Assembly: GCA_021229015.1 (NCBI GenBank)
Contig: CM037780.1
Location: forward strand, 64,271,354 to 64,335,353
From: Solen grandis
Lineage: Eukaryota; Mollusca; Bivalvia; Adapedonta; Solenidae
Length of the DNA: 64,000 nt
Reading direction: 5' to 3'
The notes under the pieces are model-generated. The model was not told the origin of the DNA, made no database searches, and saw nothing but the letters and a program-made list of their open reading frames with translations. Below are positions 36,501-49,900 of the stretch, piece by piece. The translations under genes were made by a program, and so were the position numbers. The first letter of the stretch is position 1. Every line of letters starts with the position of its first letter.

Positions 36501-39500
36501 AAAAGGGCGATCTTGACAACGATATAAATTACTTATGATAAGAATTGCTCTTCAGGCCATGTTAAGCATATATCTTTCGGCTCAATGATTCCGGTGCATA
36601 GGTGATCTCTGATATGATACAGGCTTGTTAAAATGATACTCCATTGTTTTATCTCACTGATTGAAAGAACAAATATTTGCTATGTCAACTGTATGATATT
36701 AATTTTATTGCCACTAAGCCCTCTATCTGCAATGACAATGATTAAACATAGGGCCCCTGTTTAGACCTGTCTGCCGTATCTGTATAATGTCTTCCACCAG
36801 GTATGTTAACATTGAATGCTTGGTTTTTATTCTCGTATTCTCGATTACTCTGGCCATGATTTAGATGTATTCACTAGATGTATTCACGTTTACATGGGCT
36901 GTATGAAATACGGCATGACTGTTCACGGAGGGCTGAACTGATGCATATTTACAATGCTTGAAGTAACAATCCTTTTAAAACTTTTATTGCTCATTCAAAT
37001 AAATATGAAAGTATGAGAGTTTTTTTTGACAGAGAGTTATTTAGTCAGGTATTAAAATGAAGAAGTAAAATACCTGGAGGGTTTATTTGAAAAGATATAG
37101 GATATCTTTATTGGGGAATTCATTTTTGTGAAATATCATAGAGGCAGGTTTTGTAAGTCAGTTTTGCCTTTACTGATGTAGACGCCTTAATATTTTGTTG
37201 GAGTAGACTTTTTATCAGGGGCTGTTATCTTGTTCATTCAGTTTTTATTTAAGTTCAAAACTGTTGATTTCTAATTCGGAAAGTCACTGGCATGTGCTGT
37301 TCAACAGCAAGAGACAGTCTGGAGTCTTTACCTTCAGAGATTTTTTTTATATACCAGTCTATTTATATCTGTTCATGATTGTATCTTATATACTCGATCA
37401 AGTCACTGCACACCAAAACAAAAATGTGAAAACGTGAAATATGTTTTTTTTTGTGCTTAAAATAATAGTCAACTTCATAATTTATTTCAGATAAACTTAT
37501 TGTTTTATTTGAAGCAAAAGTTGTGTTCATAGTTTATGATCAGCAGGGCCATTATCTGAATGCATTAAGAAACTAATTAACGGTATGATACAAACAAAGC
37601 AAGATTTAATTACAAGATGTTCAGTCAAAATATCAAAAGGCTGTGAGTGTTTGTTAAGCATAGGACTGACTGTCTGTGTCTAAAAAAGTCATTCTTGGGT
37701 AGTTTCTCTGAAACAGGTTAAAAACATCCTACTAGAGAAAAACACCCAGGTTTGCACCCAGATTGTAAAACATGCCAAGGTTTCTAACAAAAGGTTTCCC
37801 TCATGCCATGCCTGTGAAATACACATGAAGAACGCAGGAGAGCACGTGTGTGTTTATTGTATCACCTGACCAGATGCAGGCTTGCCTGGTTGTAGGGATA
37901 CAAATTGACTCTGCAGCCTCCTCAAAATACAGAGGGTGAACGAGAGGAGATAAAGATGGCACGATGTGAGGAAATAAAAATAGATAAGTAGGGGGAATCG
38001 GGTTGGAGTGCATTAGAAGAGGGGTTGGAAATAACAAGTATGTGGATGTAGAAAGATTGAGGCAGATGGGAGGCCATTGTTTTCTTGATGTTGACTGCAG
38101 AACGTGTGCCATTGTGTTTCTGTTGAAGCAAGGGATGACTTGATAACAATAGGGTCAGTAGAGGCATTAATGGCTTTAATATATTGTGCATCTGAAACCT
38201 GTTACTGAGGTTGATGAATAATTTGATAAAGGATGCAATGTTTTTGGCAAATTGTTAAGTACCCTGATGACCTAGCTGGCAAGACCACAAAAATGTATCT
38301 GTTTTTTTTTTTATATTTTGAGATTGGCGCTTATGTCAGACTTCTTAAATGTTGCAAAAATTACAAATTAGTAAAATGCTCATGGTGTTGATGTATTGGC
38401 AGGTTTAATTGGGTGCAGTCATTTGAGTGTTTCCAATTGTGGTTTATATAATAATAAGGTTTGAGGGGGGTCTCTTGTGTGCTTGTTCTCCAGGTTTGAT
38501 TAGCATAAAGATTTGGCTCATTGGGTTTTATGTTAAATGTCATAACAATTTTTTTTGGCACATGTCAGAAAAAATAAATCACAAGTTGTGAAGGTATTTG
38601 AGATCTGGTTTTTGAAGTTTTTCTTTCCTTTGACTCAGCAACCTTTTAGTTAATTGTACATTGGCAACCCATTGTTAAAACAGATAAGTCAAATGAGGAA
38701 CGAAGATATATTTAGTTTCTTTTGGCACAAGTTTTTGTTGAAAGAAAGCGTCTCCTACCAGCTGGGTTATATTATACAGCAGGCTTTTAACTTCACGATG
38801 TTTCTCATGCGCTGAATGCTTGGCAAGATGGCAGCCTTGTCTTAGGAGGCATATCTACAATATCTAGAGAAACCTGATAAACAGGGCTGCGAGGCACCTT
38901 CAGCATGCAAACTAGAGATGTGGGGGTAATTTAGATGTGTTTGAAATTGTTTGGATTCGTGTCATGTGTTACAAACTACAGATATGTTAACCATGGTAAA
39001 CATTCAGCTAGGAGGCAAAGGCATTCCTGGATGTCAATATATTAGGAAGGATAAAGGCGTTTTAGTTTGGGTTTTATTTTGCAAACCCATGGAAATATGT
39101 TACTAACACATTTTTATCAGTTTGCAGGACTGTGAGTGGTATATTATTAAAGCCCAGTCAACATGGCCTTATATTGCATTCAGATCAGGTTTTTTACTGT
39201 TTGCTTGTGCATGCGATGAAGGTTTATTGCAAAAACACTTCCTCTCGATGATAAGTCATAGAAATAATATCCACATCAATACCTCTGGTTTGATATTTAA
39301 AGTATGAACAGTTTCCCATATATATCGTAAGGCACAAAATTTAGACCTCTTTGTTATAGGAGAAAAACTTTGACATTACAATGGCCTAATGGGAAATCAT
39401 TTGACTTCTGAATTTGAAACTCAAAGAGAAATGAAGCGAATACTCAATTACAGCTTGTTTATCAAACCTCTTATACTGAAAATACACAGTGGGTTGCAAT

Positions 39501-41959
39501 TGTTTAACCTTTACGATATTGTGTATGTAATGATCTAAATCTTAAAATACTTTTATTGAGGCATGTAATTGAGGTTTTAAAAGAACATTTCTGAAGAAGT
39601 ATTTAGAGGTTTAGAGATCTGTGGGTAATATATCGCCTCACTCTAAGTGGTTCTGTGTAGGTATAATTGAAGTACAGGAGATAGGCTTTAATGGAATGAA
39701 CATTTATCAATGGTGCTTGATACAAAAGAAAATCTCGATTTACTTAAATCTTTAATACCTTGAATCTGTTACTATTGCAGTCTCGATTGAAAGATTGACA
39801 AAGTGTTGTGCACAAATTTAACATTGATCCTTGTTCTTTATTAAACCATGCAAGTGAATGAAAAGAAAAAAAGACACATGCAGTAGTTGTTGTTATATTG
39901 AGACACATAGATTATGAAGGAAACAGTATGAAAAAAAACAACAACAAAAAAAGTACTTGATTGACAATCATGCAATGCTAAAATGATGGTTAAAATTGGA
40001 AGATCTTGAAAGAAGCAGAATACAAATTAAAACACAAAGTATTAAATATCAATTAATGGTGTCTTTAATTGAAACATCATATTATTTTCTGTCTTTTCAA
40101 CTTTAAATAATTGATTGTGACAATTATCTGGTGAAGCTTTTAGGATTACTGGAGTGTTTTCAGGTTTAGGATGTAGAGGAAACCTCCCATAAAACTTGAT
40201 TGGAGTATCATCAAAGGTGGCCCAAACAGTGGATTTCTTTTTAATGGGTTTGCTGTTAAGTTCAGCCTGCTTGTAATAGCCCACATTTAGTTGTGTACTC
40301 TAATAAAAATATCTTGAGCTTTTATGTGGGTTTAATGTGGCCATAAACAGTTTTCAGTTTTATGGTATAAGTGTTGTCAGTAATTAATAGTTTTTTCTGA
40401 TGGTTTAGGGAATTGGTAGGGTGGAAAAAATAGATGAGAGTACAGAGGGCCTGCAATGTAATTTAATACTTGCCATGAACAGGTAGTTATTATTAATTGG
40501 TGCGTACCAGACTAATTAGGTAATTTTATTTACATTTTATACTCATTTTGAGCTGTCATTGTCCCAGGTTAGACACAGGTAAAAGCATTATTATGAATTA
40601 CTTTTTATCTTTAGTTGACAGCTAAGGCATTCTATTCAGGACTATTCACAGTGATTATTGTAAAGAGATCCCCGCAGTAGTTGTGCTTGTTAGATATCTG
40701 TCACAGGCTCGAAAAATTGCCATTGTAGAGTATGTAACAGGATAGTGTGAGAATACCTGTCATTTGTTGCCACAAAGGTTTGGCACAGTCAGTTGGGAGG
40801 ATGAAAGCTGAGGTGTTTCCAGTATGAAATACTGTAATGATGAACTGCTTGCTGGGTTTGACGAGGGAGTAGAGAGGAAAAACATGTAAAGATGTTATCA
40901 GGCAGTATCTCAAATCTACATCTGTTTATGCTTCTATTGATAGGAACTTAATTGCATACTTACTTAAGTGCTGATAGATTGATTATCAGTAATATAACAC
41001 CATGATGATTTGTTTAGACATCAATTTGTGCGATATTAATTCGCTATTGTGGAAGTCTCCCTAGAGAAAGCTCATTCTGTGGTTTACAGCCATACGACTG
41101 CAGTGTAAAGTTGCGAAAGGTCTGATAAATATATTGAAATTAACTTGCAGGGTTGTTTTATCGGTTTTCCTCCAGTGTCTATTCAGACTTGACAGGGAAA
41201 TGGCTATAGAGCGGAATACAAAGCTGTCAGGCTAGAGATGGGTGACGGTGCTGGTATTGATTAGAGTCACACTGATCCTCGCCTTTAATTTCCTTATTAT
41301 CTTCGCAGCTAGACAGGGAGATAGCCGAAACAAGCTGAAAAAAATCCAGACAAAGTGTTCTATATTTGTCTCCTTAAGAGATGCAGGGTGTAGGCCAGAC
41401 ATGGCTTTAACACACACAAAAAAAAAAATAAAGAAAAAAAGATCCTAAGATATTTTATTGCAGTACTCAGTAAGTTGCTGTCTGTGGTATTAACTCTTGG
41501 TATTTTAGTACATGATGAAAAATTGCTTCTTTTCTATTGCCATGGTGGCGTTGATGTTTCTTCCTATCAGAGGCTATCAACTGTCAAGGTTTTATACTCA
41601 TCCATTCACTGGTGTGATTGATGACTTGTATCAGTTAGATTTCCTCAGTTGGTGTTATCAAGTGATTCTTTTATAGCAATTTCCCCGGTGTTAATAAATG
41701 TTTCTTATTTTGATATGAAAACAGATCTGAGCATCACCTGTCATTCATTTATCACTGTTGTCTCTTAAAGTTGAATTGTTTCTAGATCATCATCAGACTT
41801 ATTATATGATTGTCTTCTATCTCAAAAAAAATAATTGTAATATAAGTGTAATTAACTTTTTTCTGTACATACTTGATATTAATGTAGTATGTTGATAAAT
41901 GAAATGAGAAAATCGTAAGAAAACAGTGACTTTTTAATCCTATCAGAATTTTTTTTGTA

Positions 41960-41977
41960 GTGTGTGTGTGTGTGTAT
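41960..41977. repeat. (TG)n microsatellite before exon 4
   Basis: A short TG run about 40 bases ahead of the exon 4 acceptor, lying between T-rich tracts that may serve as the polypyrimidine region. Confidence 0.85.
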
Positions 41978-42016
41978 GAGTCTTTCCTTCATTATTCCTT
42001 GATTGTGTCATTTCAG

Positions 42017-45000
42017 GTTGAACTGCGATTCACCCACCAGTGAGTTCGAGTCCAGAACCCCAAAAGGGAGAGGGAAAAGAAGAGGTGCTTCAAACACACC
42101 TGTCAATGACACAAGAACACTAAGGAAAGGTCGAAGGGGCTCACAGCAGACCTTTACAGCACCTCCAAGTCCTGCAAAGTCAGATGTATCCACTGGTGGA
42201 GTTAAACGGAAGGGAAGACCCCAGGATATTGACTTGTCAGCTACAGAGCAAAGGTCATCTAAACGCAGTAGATCTGGGTCGCAAGTGCCCACACCAAATG
42301 CAGAGACACCACCAACAGATGCTCAGGGATATATTGAATGCCCAGAGCCCAACTGTAACAAAAAATACAGGCATGCCAATGGGTTGAAATATCACCAGTC
42401 CCATGCCCACTCTAACCCAAACCTGAATGCCTCAACTGAAGATGCCAAAGATATGGATACTGAGGATTTGCCATTAAGTGTAGTGAAAAACAATGTGAAG
42501 AAAGAGAAGGAAGTTAAGAAAGAGAGCAATAAAAAGGATAATGGGAAAGAAAGTAATGTGAATAGTGATAAAAATAACAAAAGTGATAACTCAGGTGCAA
42601 GGAGGTCAGACAAGGATGATAAAGAAAGTGAGAGTGAAAGTGTGAAGGAATCAAATAAAAGTGATGCTAAGTGTGATAATTTAAGTGTGTCTAAGAAAAA
42701 GGATAACAGTGCAGGTTCAAGTGCAAAAGTGCCAGTGACACAAGCACCTCAAACAAGCAATAGTAAGTCAGGTGTGTCTCAGAATAGTTCATCCAAACCT
42801 AACACCAGCCAATCATCACCTAGTTCTAGTCAAACAAACTCAGCCACAAACTCAGTGATAGCTACTAGTCAGGCACCGTCTTCAGCATCAGCATCACCTC
42901 TTTCCAACTCATGCAGTTCATCAAGTAACTCAGTGTCCCCTGCAATGTCCCCAGCACTCTCATCAGTTTCTCATTCAGAAGCATTCAAAAGTGATAGTAA
43001 TAAACTTGTAGATATCAAGCCTAAAATAACTTCGGATGTGCGTGTAACCAAACCAAATCGGCCAATAGTTCCAGCTCCTCCCCCACAAGTGCTGGGAAGT
43101 GTTCAGGTCACACATTCAAATTTGTCCCCAGTGATGTCCCATGCCCAGATGTCACCTCAGTTGAAACCTATTCAACCCAAACCTACAATAATGGGAGAAA
43201 CTCAGAACATCAATCCTGCCTTGGCTGACTTGAATAAGGAAAGAAAAAAAGTGCCAAAGAAGAAACTAAAAGATGGACAAAATGGAAATAACAGGCCAGA
43301 ACAACCAGCTATGAAAGTGGAAAGAACTGGTGTGATAAAAACAAATCCATTACCAAATTCAAAGCAATCAGAACATGGTAAAAAAGATGGTGCAGGTGCT
43401 AAGGATATTGCAAGACAAGGCAGTGAGTCTCAAAGATCTCAAAATCTAGGGCCCAATCCTCATAAAGGGATGGACGTGTCCCATTCCAGACTGAATCAGA
43501 ACTCTAGTTTGATAAAAGTGGGTTCCCCACTTCAAGTGGCCACTCCAGACAATCATAAAGCCCAAATCAATGAAGATGTTCAGAGCCCAGCATATTCAGA
43601 TATATCAGATGCTAATGAGTCTGCATCACCTGCAGCCCCATCAGACAACAGCCCTCAAAAGTCAAAGGAGGACCCAGGTAGTAGTAAGAAAGAAGAACCA
43701 CTTGTAAAAACTGAAACATCTCCACCTCAGCAACAGGAGAACAATCAAATGATGCCACATTACCCAGGCATGTACCATTACTATGGGCAGTCTCCATATG
43801 GCATTAACAATATGTCCCCTGGTCAGAAAAGCAATAGTTCTACAGGGAGTGGGGGCCCTTCAGGTCAGTCAAGTAACACAAATCAAAACAAAGAACCGAA
43901 AGGACCTGTGGGTGATGAAAAGAAGCCAACAGAAGATCAAAAGAAAGGTGAAAAGAAGCCAGAGGAAAAGGATCCAGGTAACCGACCAAAAGGAATTCCA
44001 CCTCCAGGTCCTGGTCCAATCCCAAGCAATCTGTCTCCACAACAAATGCATGAGTATAAAATGCAGCAGCAAAACTGGTACCAACAGATGTATATCCAGT
44101 CTCTCCCACCTCACCTTCAGTACCAGTATATGGCTAATGGCTGGTTCCCATCTATGGACCCAGCTTACATGCAACAAGTGATGGATGATCACAGGAGGAA
44201 TCAAGGGGAACCAGGACGTGAGAGAGAAGGAGGACCACCGGGTTCTGAGGGACAAAGACACAATGATAGGGTTCCAGGATCTGATATGAAAGGGCAGCAA
44301 CAGGGCCCTTGTGGTCCATCGTTCAGAAAAGATGACAACTCAGGGCAGAAACCATTGACCTCACCAGGTCAGAGTGGACTTTCTGAAAGGAGTGAAAGTA
44401 ACAAAAGTAGTAGTGATGACAAGAGCATTAAAGATCAAGCTTTGAGAGATAAGCAGAGTGAAAACCATCAGATATTGAAGGAAAATATTGACTTGAAGAA
44501 TGAAATGGACAAAAATAGGCAAGAATATGAACGTATGAGACAAGAGGAAATGAGAAGGTATAAAATGTACCAGGAACAAAAGATGTCCTCTAGGAAAGGT
44601 GATGGCAGAGGGCCTGAAAACTTAAGCACAAAACCACCAGGTACTAAACCTTTAGTTGAACATAGTCCTAGAGGTATGATGCCTGGACAGCAACGTCCAG
44701 TTGAGGAGGGGCATAGAGACATTAATATTAAAAGAGAAAGTATTGATAGGAAAGACTCAAGGGATATGCATTCAAGGGATAAAAGTGCTAATGGGAAGTA
44801 TAGTGATTCCTCTATGAAGTCCAGTGATGAAAAATCACGGACACCCATATCAGACAAGCAAAGATCAGACGGACCACTAAGAAATCCAGAGACACCTAAA
44901 CATAGACCAGGTGGCAGTAGTTCAAAATCTGGTAGTCCATCTACTTCATTAAATTCCAGTGTTCCTGGATCTCCTTCATATTCTCCATACCTTAATAGTT

Positions 45001-45531
45001 ATCCTTACATGCAAAACCCAAAATTCTTGGGAATTGATCCTAATCATCCTATGTACAGAAATCATAGTGTGAACCCGGCACTGATGCCTGGATATCCAGG
45101 CAGTGCTTATATTCACCCCTCACAGATGGGGTACAGACCTAGTCCAGATGATGATAAAGACAAATCAAGTGCTCAAAAACCTGGACCTACTGCTACCCCA
45201 ACTAGTGATTCAGACTTAAAAAAAGGTGGTAGTGATGGCAGTGGTAATCGTGGTGGATCTTACTATGGAAGTGTGCATAAAATTCATGAACTATCAGAAA
45301 AAGGTAGACCACGTTCTAGGAACTCATCTCCTGGACCAATAAAGTCCACGGAACCTGCTACGTCAGGGAGCTCTTATGATAAACATAGGGATTATACAAA
45401 TTCACCTCCAACACAGCGGCATGTCCATACCCATCATCATACGCATGTTCTGCAGCCAGGTCCAGGAATGCAGGCAGCTCCGGGTTTGGCAGGACCACCT
45501 GGCTTCTCCCCGGTGTATGATCCTTACAGTG
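42017..45531 (+). CDS. ZNF608/609: ZNF608/ZNF609-like protein, main exon with C2H2 zinc finger
   Basis: A 3515-base exon encoding the last base of codon 249 to the first base of codon 1421. It begins (R)LNCDSPTSEFESR, like the vertebrate DSPTSDLE...GRGRGKR segment, with GRGKRRG soon after. One C2H2 finger lies at about residues 357-380 (C-x4-C-x12-H-x4-H; CPEPNCNKKYRHANGLKYHQ). Further family motifs in order are RPIVPAPPPQ (about 600), QLKPIQPKPTIMGE (about 630), SPAYSDISD (about 772), PYGINN with a Tyr/Met-rich region, ENHQILKENIDLKNEMD (about 1064, probably helical), DPNHPMYR with GYPGSAY (1256-1285), and HVHTHHHTHV (1384-1393). The rest is Ser/Lys/Pro/Gln-rich and likely disordered. Known relatives are nuclear cofactors of transcription; ZNF609 is linked to NIPBL/Integrator and scribbler/brakeless to corepression. 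The exon ends GTG|GTAAGT at 45532. The TAG at 45537 is only reached by read-through. Confidence 0.97.
42339..42410 (+). other. ZNF608/609: C2H2 zinc finger of the ZNF608/609-like protein
   Basis: The zinc ligands are Cys357 and Cys362, then His375 and His380, with spacing C-x4-C-x12-H-x4-H. The KKY...NGLKYH core matches the single finger that defines ZNF608/609. A lone finger is unlikely to specify a long DNA site by itself, and in the family its partner (DNA, RNA or protein) is not settled. Confidence 0.93.
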
Positions 45532-46514
45532 GTAAGTAGACTTGTCTGTTTACTGATTACAAGTCATACATAAATAAGTTAAAACCACTTCCAAATCATT
45601 TTCATAGTCAGTGGGTAACTGGAAACTAGATCAGAGGTGGGTTTTAGTTTGATATGTGGTAAGATTCTTTAACAATTCGCAAGTGCAACCTTCCCAAGAG
45701 CAAAGTACTGGTAATATCCAGGAACTTGAAGGGGATAAGTGAAATTGTAATGAATGTATAAGAAATAATTATTGTTCTTAGTAGTACTGGCTCTTGCACT
45801 AAAATCTAGTAAAATGAATGGAGACTTTCCTAAGACTTTCTTGACATTGGTGCCATAACGATCCAGAACATAACATCTCTCCAAAGGGTTAATGGCGAAA
45901 AGATGTTAATGCTTGCCAACAAAAGATTGTTCATTTTCAGTGTACTTGTAAATAGGAAAAAGGTAATTTGACTGCCTTTACTTCCTTGGTTATTTTTTTT
46001 TTGCACTTATATGCATGTCAGCAATTGTTAATCAAATAAAAGCAAAATAGTTTTGAACTTATGGAAGACAGCAAATGTCATTTATCAATATTTTATCATT
46101 CAGCTGTGTTATGCAAATTTGATTTGGCTTGTATCTAGACAGAATTGTAAATCCGCTTTTATGTCCAATGCTGTTGAAAATGTGATATTCAGAAGGAGTA
46201 GACAGTCACACTGTCTGTTTGATGCATTTGCACCATTAGGAAAGTCTTAATACTGTTTTTTTAATAGAAAATTTTGTTTATTGTAATACCTGTCAACTTA
46301 GGCTTGCCGATGGCTGTATCTTGACATTGATCGTTCATATCTTTCGATGGTTTTATATGTATCGTAAGTTTCTATGAGACACCTGGACAAGACTTGTGTT
46401 ATTTTCAATTTACTTTTGGTGATTTTTTTTGTGTGACTATTCCTCAGCTTACTATGCAAGTGATGAAGTCTTGGCAAAAAAGCTATTTCATCCTTTTCTG
46501 TTCTCTTTGTCTAG
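45532..46514 (+). other. ZNF608/609: Intron after the main exon (start)
   Basis: A strong GTAAGT donor at 45532 indicates that splicing continues. No clear exon is seen in this stretch. If the candidate acceptor at 46513-46514 is used, this is intron 4 (983 bases). Otherwise the intron extends further, possibly past the window. Read-through of the donor gives only Gly-Lys and a TAG stop at 45537. Confidence 0.6.
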
Positions 46515-46935
46515 GGTACAACACAGTAGCACATGGCCACTGAAGATCAAGCAAACATTTTGGATCCTCATCTGATATCTGTCAACAAGTATGTCTGTTA
46601 ACAAAGCTATGGAATGAGCATTTAGACTACTTCAGCATGATAAAAACTATGTTAATAGGTTGTTCTGTATTCATGTTCATGTGGAGGCTTGCTTCACTTC
46701 ACTCAGTCAATAGTCCGGGTGATGTAGAGGCTCATTGATCATAGCTTGTCATGGACTGTGTCACTCAGATGTATATTTTAAGTAATTACTTGGAGGACGC
46801 CCAGCAGGGTGGTGTTGGGAACCAGTCATTGGAGCTTTGAACAGAGGTGTATGAAATTAATGATCTGGAAATGCAAATTTACAACAACAAAAAATGAACA
46901 TACTGATAAAGTATTTATGTTCCTTATGTAATAAA
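46515..46935 (+). other. ZNF608/609: Candidate terminal exon of the ZNF608/609-like gene
   Basis: The acceptor tctgttctctttgtctag (AG at 46513-46514) is strong. Splicing from 45531 would continue the frame as G-Y-N-T-V-A-H-G-H, then a TGA stop at 46541-46543. AATAAA follows at 46930-46935. This would give a 1429-residue protein. Against it, the vertebrate terminal exons I recall encode an Ala/Ser-rich tail (ALVASQQ-like, ending near RR). This peptide does not resemble that. It may be an alternative end or a chance acceptor. Confidence 0.25.
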
Positions 46936-49900
46936 CCAGAGTTGAATTATATACCATGAAAACAGATATGATTGTGGTAGTTTTTATTGCTCTCAGACAA
47001 AGTAGCTTGTGCATAATTTCAGTAATAATTCTTTATTTATATGACCTAACTGATAATTATTTGCAAATGATTGAATTTCTCTCTCATTGCATTTTTGTGA
47101 TTGAATTTTCACTTCTATTTGTCAAAAGAATAAACAAATGGTCTTAAAGTAATTAAAACAGATGGAAACTTGTTCATTAAGTGTAGGCTATCAAAGAATG
47201 ACTGCATTTACATGCACTTAAAATTATTTAGGACTTGTTTTCTTCGAAAATAGTTGCTTGTCATGAAAACATTAGTAGTTAATATACCAACTGATGTAAT
47301 AGAAATTGATGCAGTGTTTGGTTCTTGAATAGTATTATGTTCTATTAAGATACTGTCCTCTTTTAACCTAGCATTAGTGGCATTTATTTTTTTTGCCGCT
47401 TCATTCTTTTGGATGACTGTTTTTGATGTCATATACAACAAGTTGAGATCCTGACCAGGCTGTGTTAATTAGTAATGACATTCAGATTTAGGTCATTGCT
47501 GGCTGTTATTCTTAAGTAGCATTGCAATTACATCCCTGAATGGCGAAACTAAGTCAGATTGGAAATGTATGTGAGGCTGGTTGCTGTGACTTTGGTCAGA
47601 GAATATGTCAAAATAAATTTCCATTGTGTAATAGGTTATTGGGTTATGATGATCACATGCTGAAAGTTTTATCTCTCAGGGAGCCATGTCTAGACCACTT
47701 CTCAAGCTTGCAGTGTAATGGAGGCTTGGCCTTTACCCATATTTAATGCCATTCATCACTGTCAGAGCATGGCAAATGAGTTAAGTCTCACTTTGCATCC
47801 TTCTTAATTGAAGAGCCTTTGTTTGCAATCTCCTTCACAGGAGAGCTTTACTGGTGTTAATATCTTCATTACCACTGTTTTTTTTTTTTTTTTATTGTTT
47901 TTTTTTTGTCTTTCAGAGTCTTCACTTTGTAAATGAGAACATCTAAATTTCTTTGTTTGAAATATGTATTTATATAGTATAAAGTTTTAATTATAATTTT
48001 CTAGGGAATGTTTGGGTGTGATATTCTGTCAGGTTAATTGCAAAAGTTTCTGTAAGAATAATTACTTTTGGAAAATTCATTAGTTTCATTAGTTTCATAT
48101 TTTTATTAAATTTGTTACACAATCAAGGAAATATTGGGCTCATTGTGTTTGCATGCAGATGAAGTTGTAATTGAATTACAAAGATGACTTTGTTAAATGT
48201 TCCTTATCTGATATTGTTTTTAATATTGTTTTGCCAAAGATCAAACTTATCAAAAAGTTCACATTATTTGGCATTATAGAGCAGAATCATAGGGTATTAC
48301 AGATAAATGTACTTGCATTACTTCAGGCTGAAAAATGTTTGACATTTATGTTATTGATAATGAAAAAAAGGCACAGTAATATTATGATATAATTGATTGT
48401 GTGTGTGTGTGTTTATGCCATCATTAGACAAAGTGCTACTACTGGTTTATAAAAGAGATATGTAGTGATTTTTCTCTAACCATTTCATCTTCCTTTCAAA
48501 TATTTTTTTTGTGGCTAATGTTTATTTAATTGGAGATTTATTATATTTGTATGGAAATTTATATTTTTTTGTATTGTATATATGAGGTTATGCAACAATT
48601 GGCATAGAAATACAATTCTGAAGGGCATGCTATTGATCTTTTTGTTCTGTCATTACAGCTGAGTATATTCAGATAGCTGGTTTTGAACAGAATTTTAAAC
48701 CCAATGCAATAAAAAGGGAATAAAATATTAATATTGTTGATGAAAATATGTTTATGTCATCATGTAAATGACATTATCTGAATGACAGCTTGGTATATCC
48801 CCAGACATAGGAAGTGTTTCATGTCGGTTTAATATCTTGGTTTGGATGTGCTATACACCATTTGTAAACTCATTCTGCACATACTGTGCTCTCTTTGAAT
48901 TGAAGTAGATCCCACAGGGGGCTGTGTTCACATGATTTATAGCCATGTTTAATGCCCTGAATTAAATGGATCCTTCTTATTAACAAGGTTTTTCCTGATG
49001 AACCATTTCGACCTAGTGTGTCGAGCCAGAAGTAATGTCAGTGGTACAGGTTCCTGTAAACCGTTCAGTCAAATGGGAGTGTTACACAAAGCACTCCTCT
49101 GATGGGAACCAGCAGAAAGTCTTTCTCTGCTTTTGACAAGCAATGTTATTTTCACTGAAGGGTAGAGATCTATTCATTCCTTTTACTGTATGCAGCTGTT
49201 TTATGATAAAGTAAACCTGGTGTAAATTTAAACATTAAAGAAAAGCAGCTAATATGTAAAGATAGGTAACGGTATGCAGAATACATTTTGATAGTTTGTG
49301 CAATTTCTGAACAGCTTTGTAACATATAGGTGTTAATGGAATTCATATTTTTTTTTAACTAAAATGATTATGATTTGGGTTTTAAAAGGTAACATTTTTT
49401 TATGTTGACATTAAATACTTTTTAGTAGTGAAGTGATAGAATAAAATTGATTATTAGTGAATAGATTTTCCCTGGAATATATGCCATAGTAATTAGTTTT
49501 TTTTTGTTGTTTTTTTTTTGGGGGGGGGGGAGGGATAAGCAATTTCTTACTCATGCATTAGGGATCCTTCATTATTTTTGTATTGCATTTAATGTGTACC
49601 TGACTTTTTTTTTTCTCAGGCTGTATTTAACAGAAATGTAGCATACAGCATTTTGAAATTTTTTTTAAAAAAATGGAGCAACAGAAAACGAGTACATAGA
49701 TTGGGTATAGTGATTTCATTGCCAGCTGTTTAAAATTTTCATCAGAACAATTATACACATGTAGATAATTGGATTTCCTCAATTTAATTTTCCATATATG
49801 TACATCAAATGTTCCTCTCATTGATAAACATGTTTATTTGTAGTTATTTTATGTAGGGTAATTCCCATATTTGCAGGTAGTTGATTCCTATTATTTTTTA

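Larger units (their letters stand above)
23319..42016 (+). other. ZNF608/609: Intron 3 of the ZNF608/609-like gene (18.7 kb)
   Basis: The intron runs from GTGAGT at 23319 to the acceptor gtgtcatttcag ending at 42016. It holds a 31-bp tandem array just inside the donor, a 100-base gap, a piggyBac-like MITE, old SINE remnants and a TAAT-rich candidate enhancer. Many open frames of 60-100 codons lie in it (for example 29099-29389, 30433-30678, 33786-34055 and 40042-40284 minus). None shows recognisable domains, most start at non-ATG codons, and they read like chance frames. Confidence 0.85.

Noticed and set aside
40042..40284. An 80-codon minus-strand frame with plausible amino-acid composition inside intron 3
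   Set aside because: It begins at GTG, no splice sites clearly bound it, and I recognise no family. It could be worth one protein search but is not supported.
45532..45539. TAG at 45537 as the true stop codon of the zinc-finger protein
   Set aside because: It is reached only by reading through a consensus GTAAGT donor, and family members continue past this point.
42008..45573. Several open frames of 61-143 codons overlapping the main exon in other frames
   Set aside because: They are shadows of the long Ser/Lys/Pro-rich coding exon and have no independent evidence.
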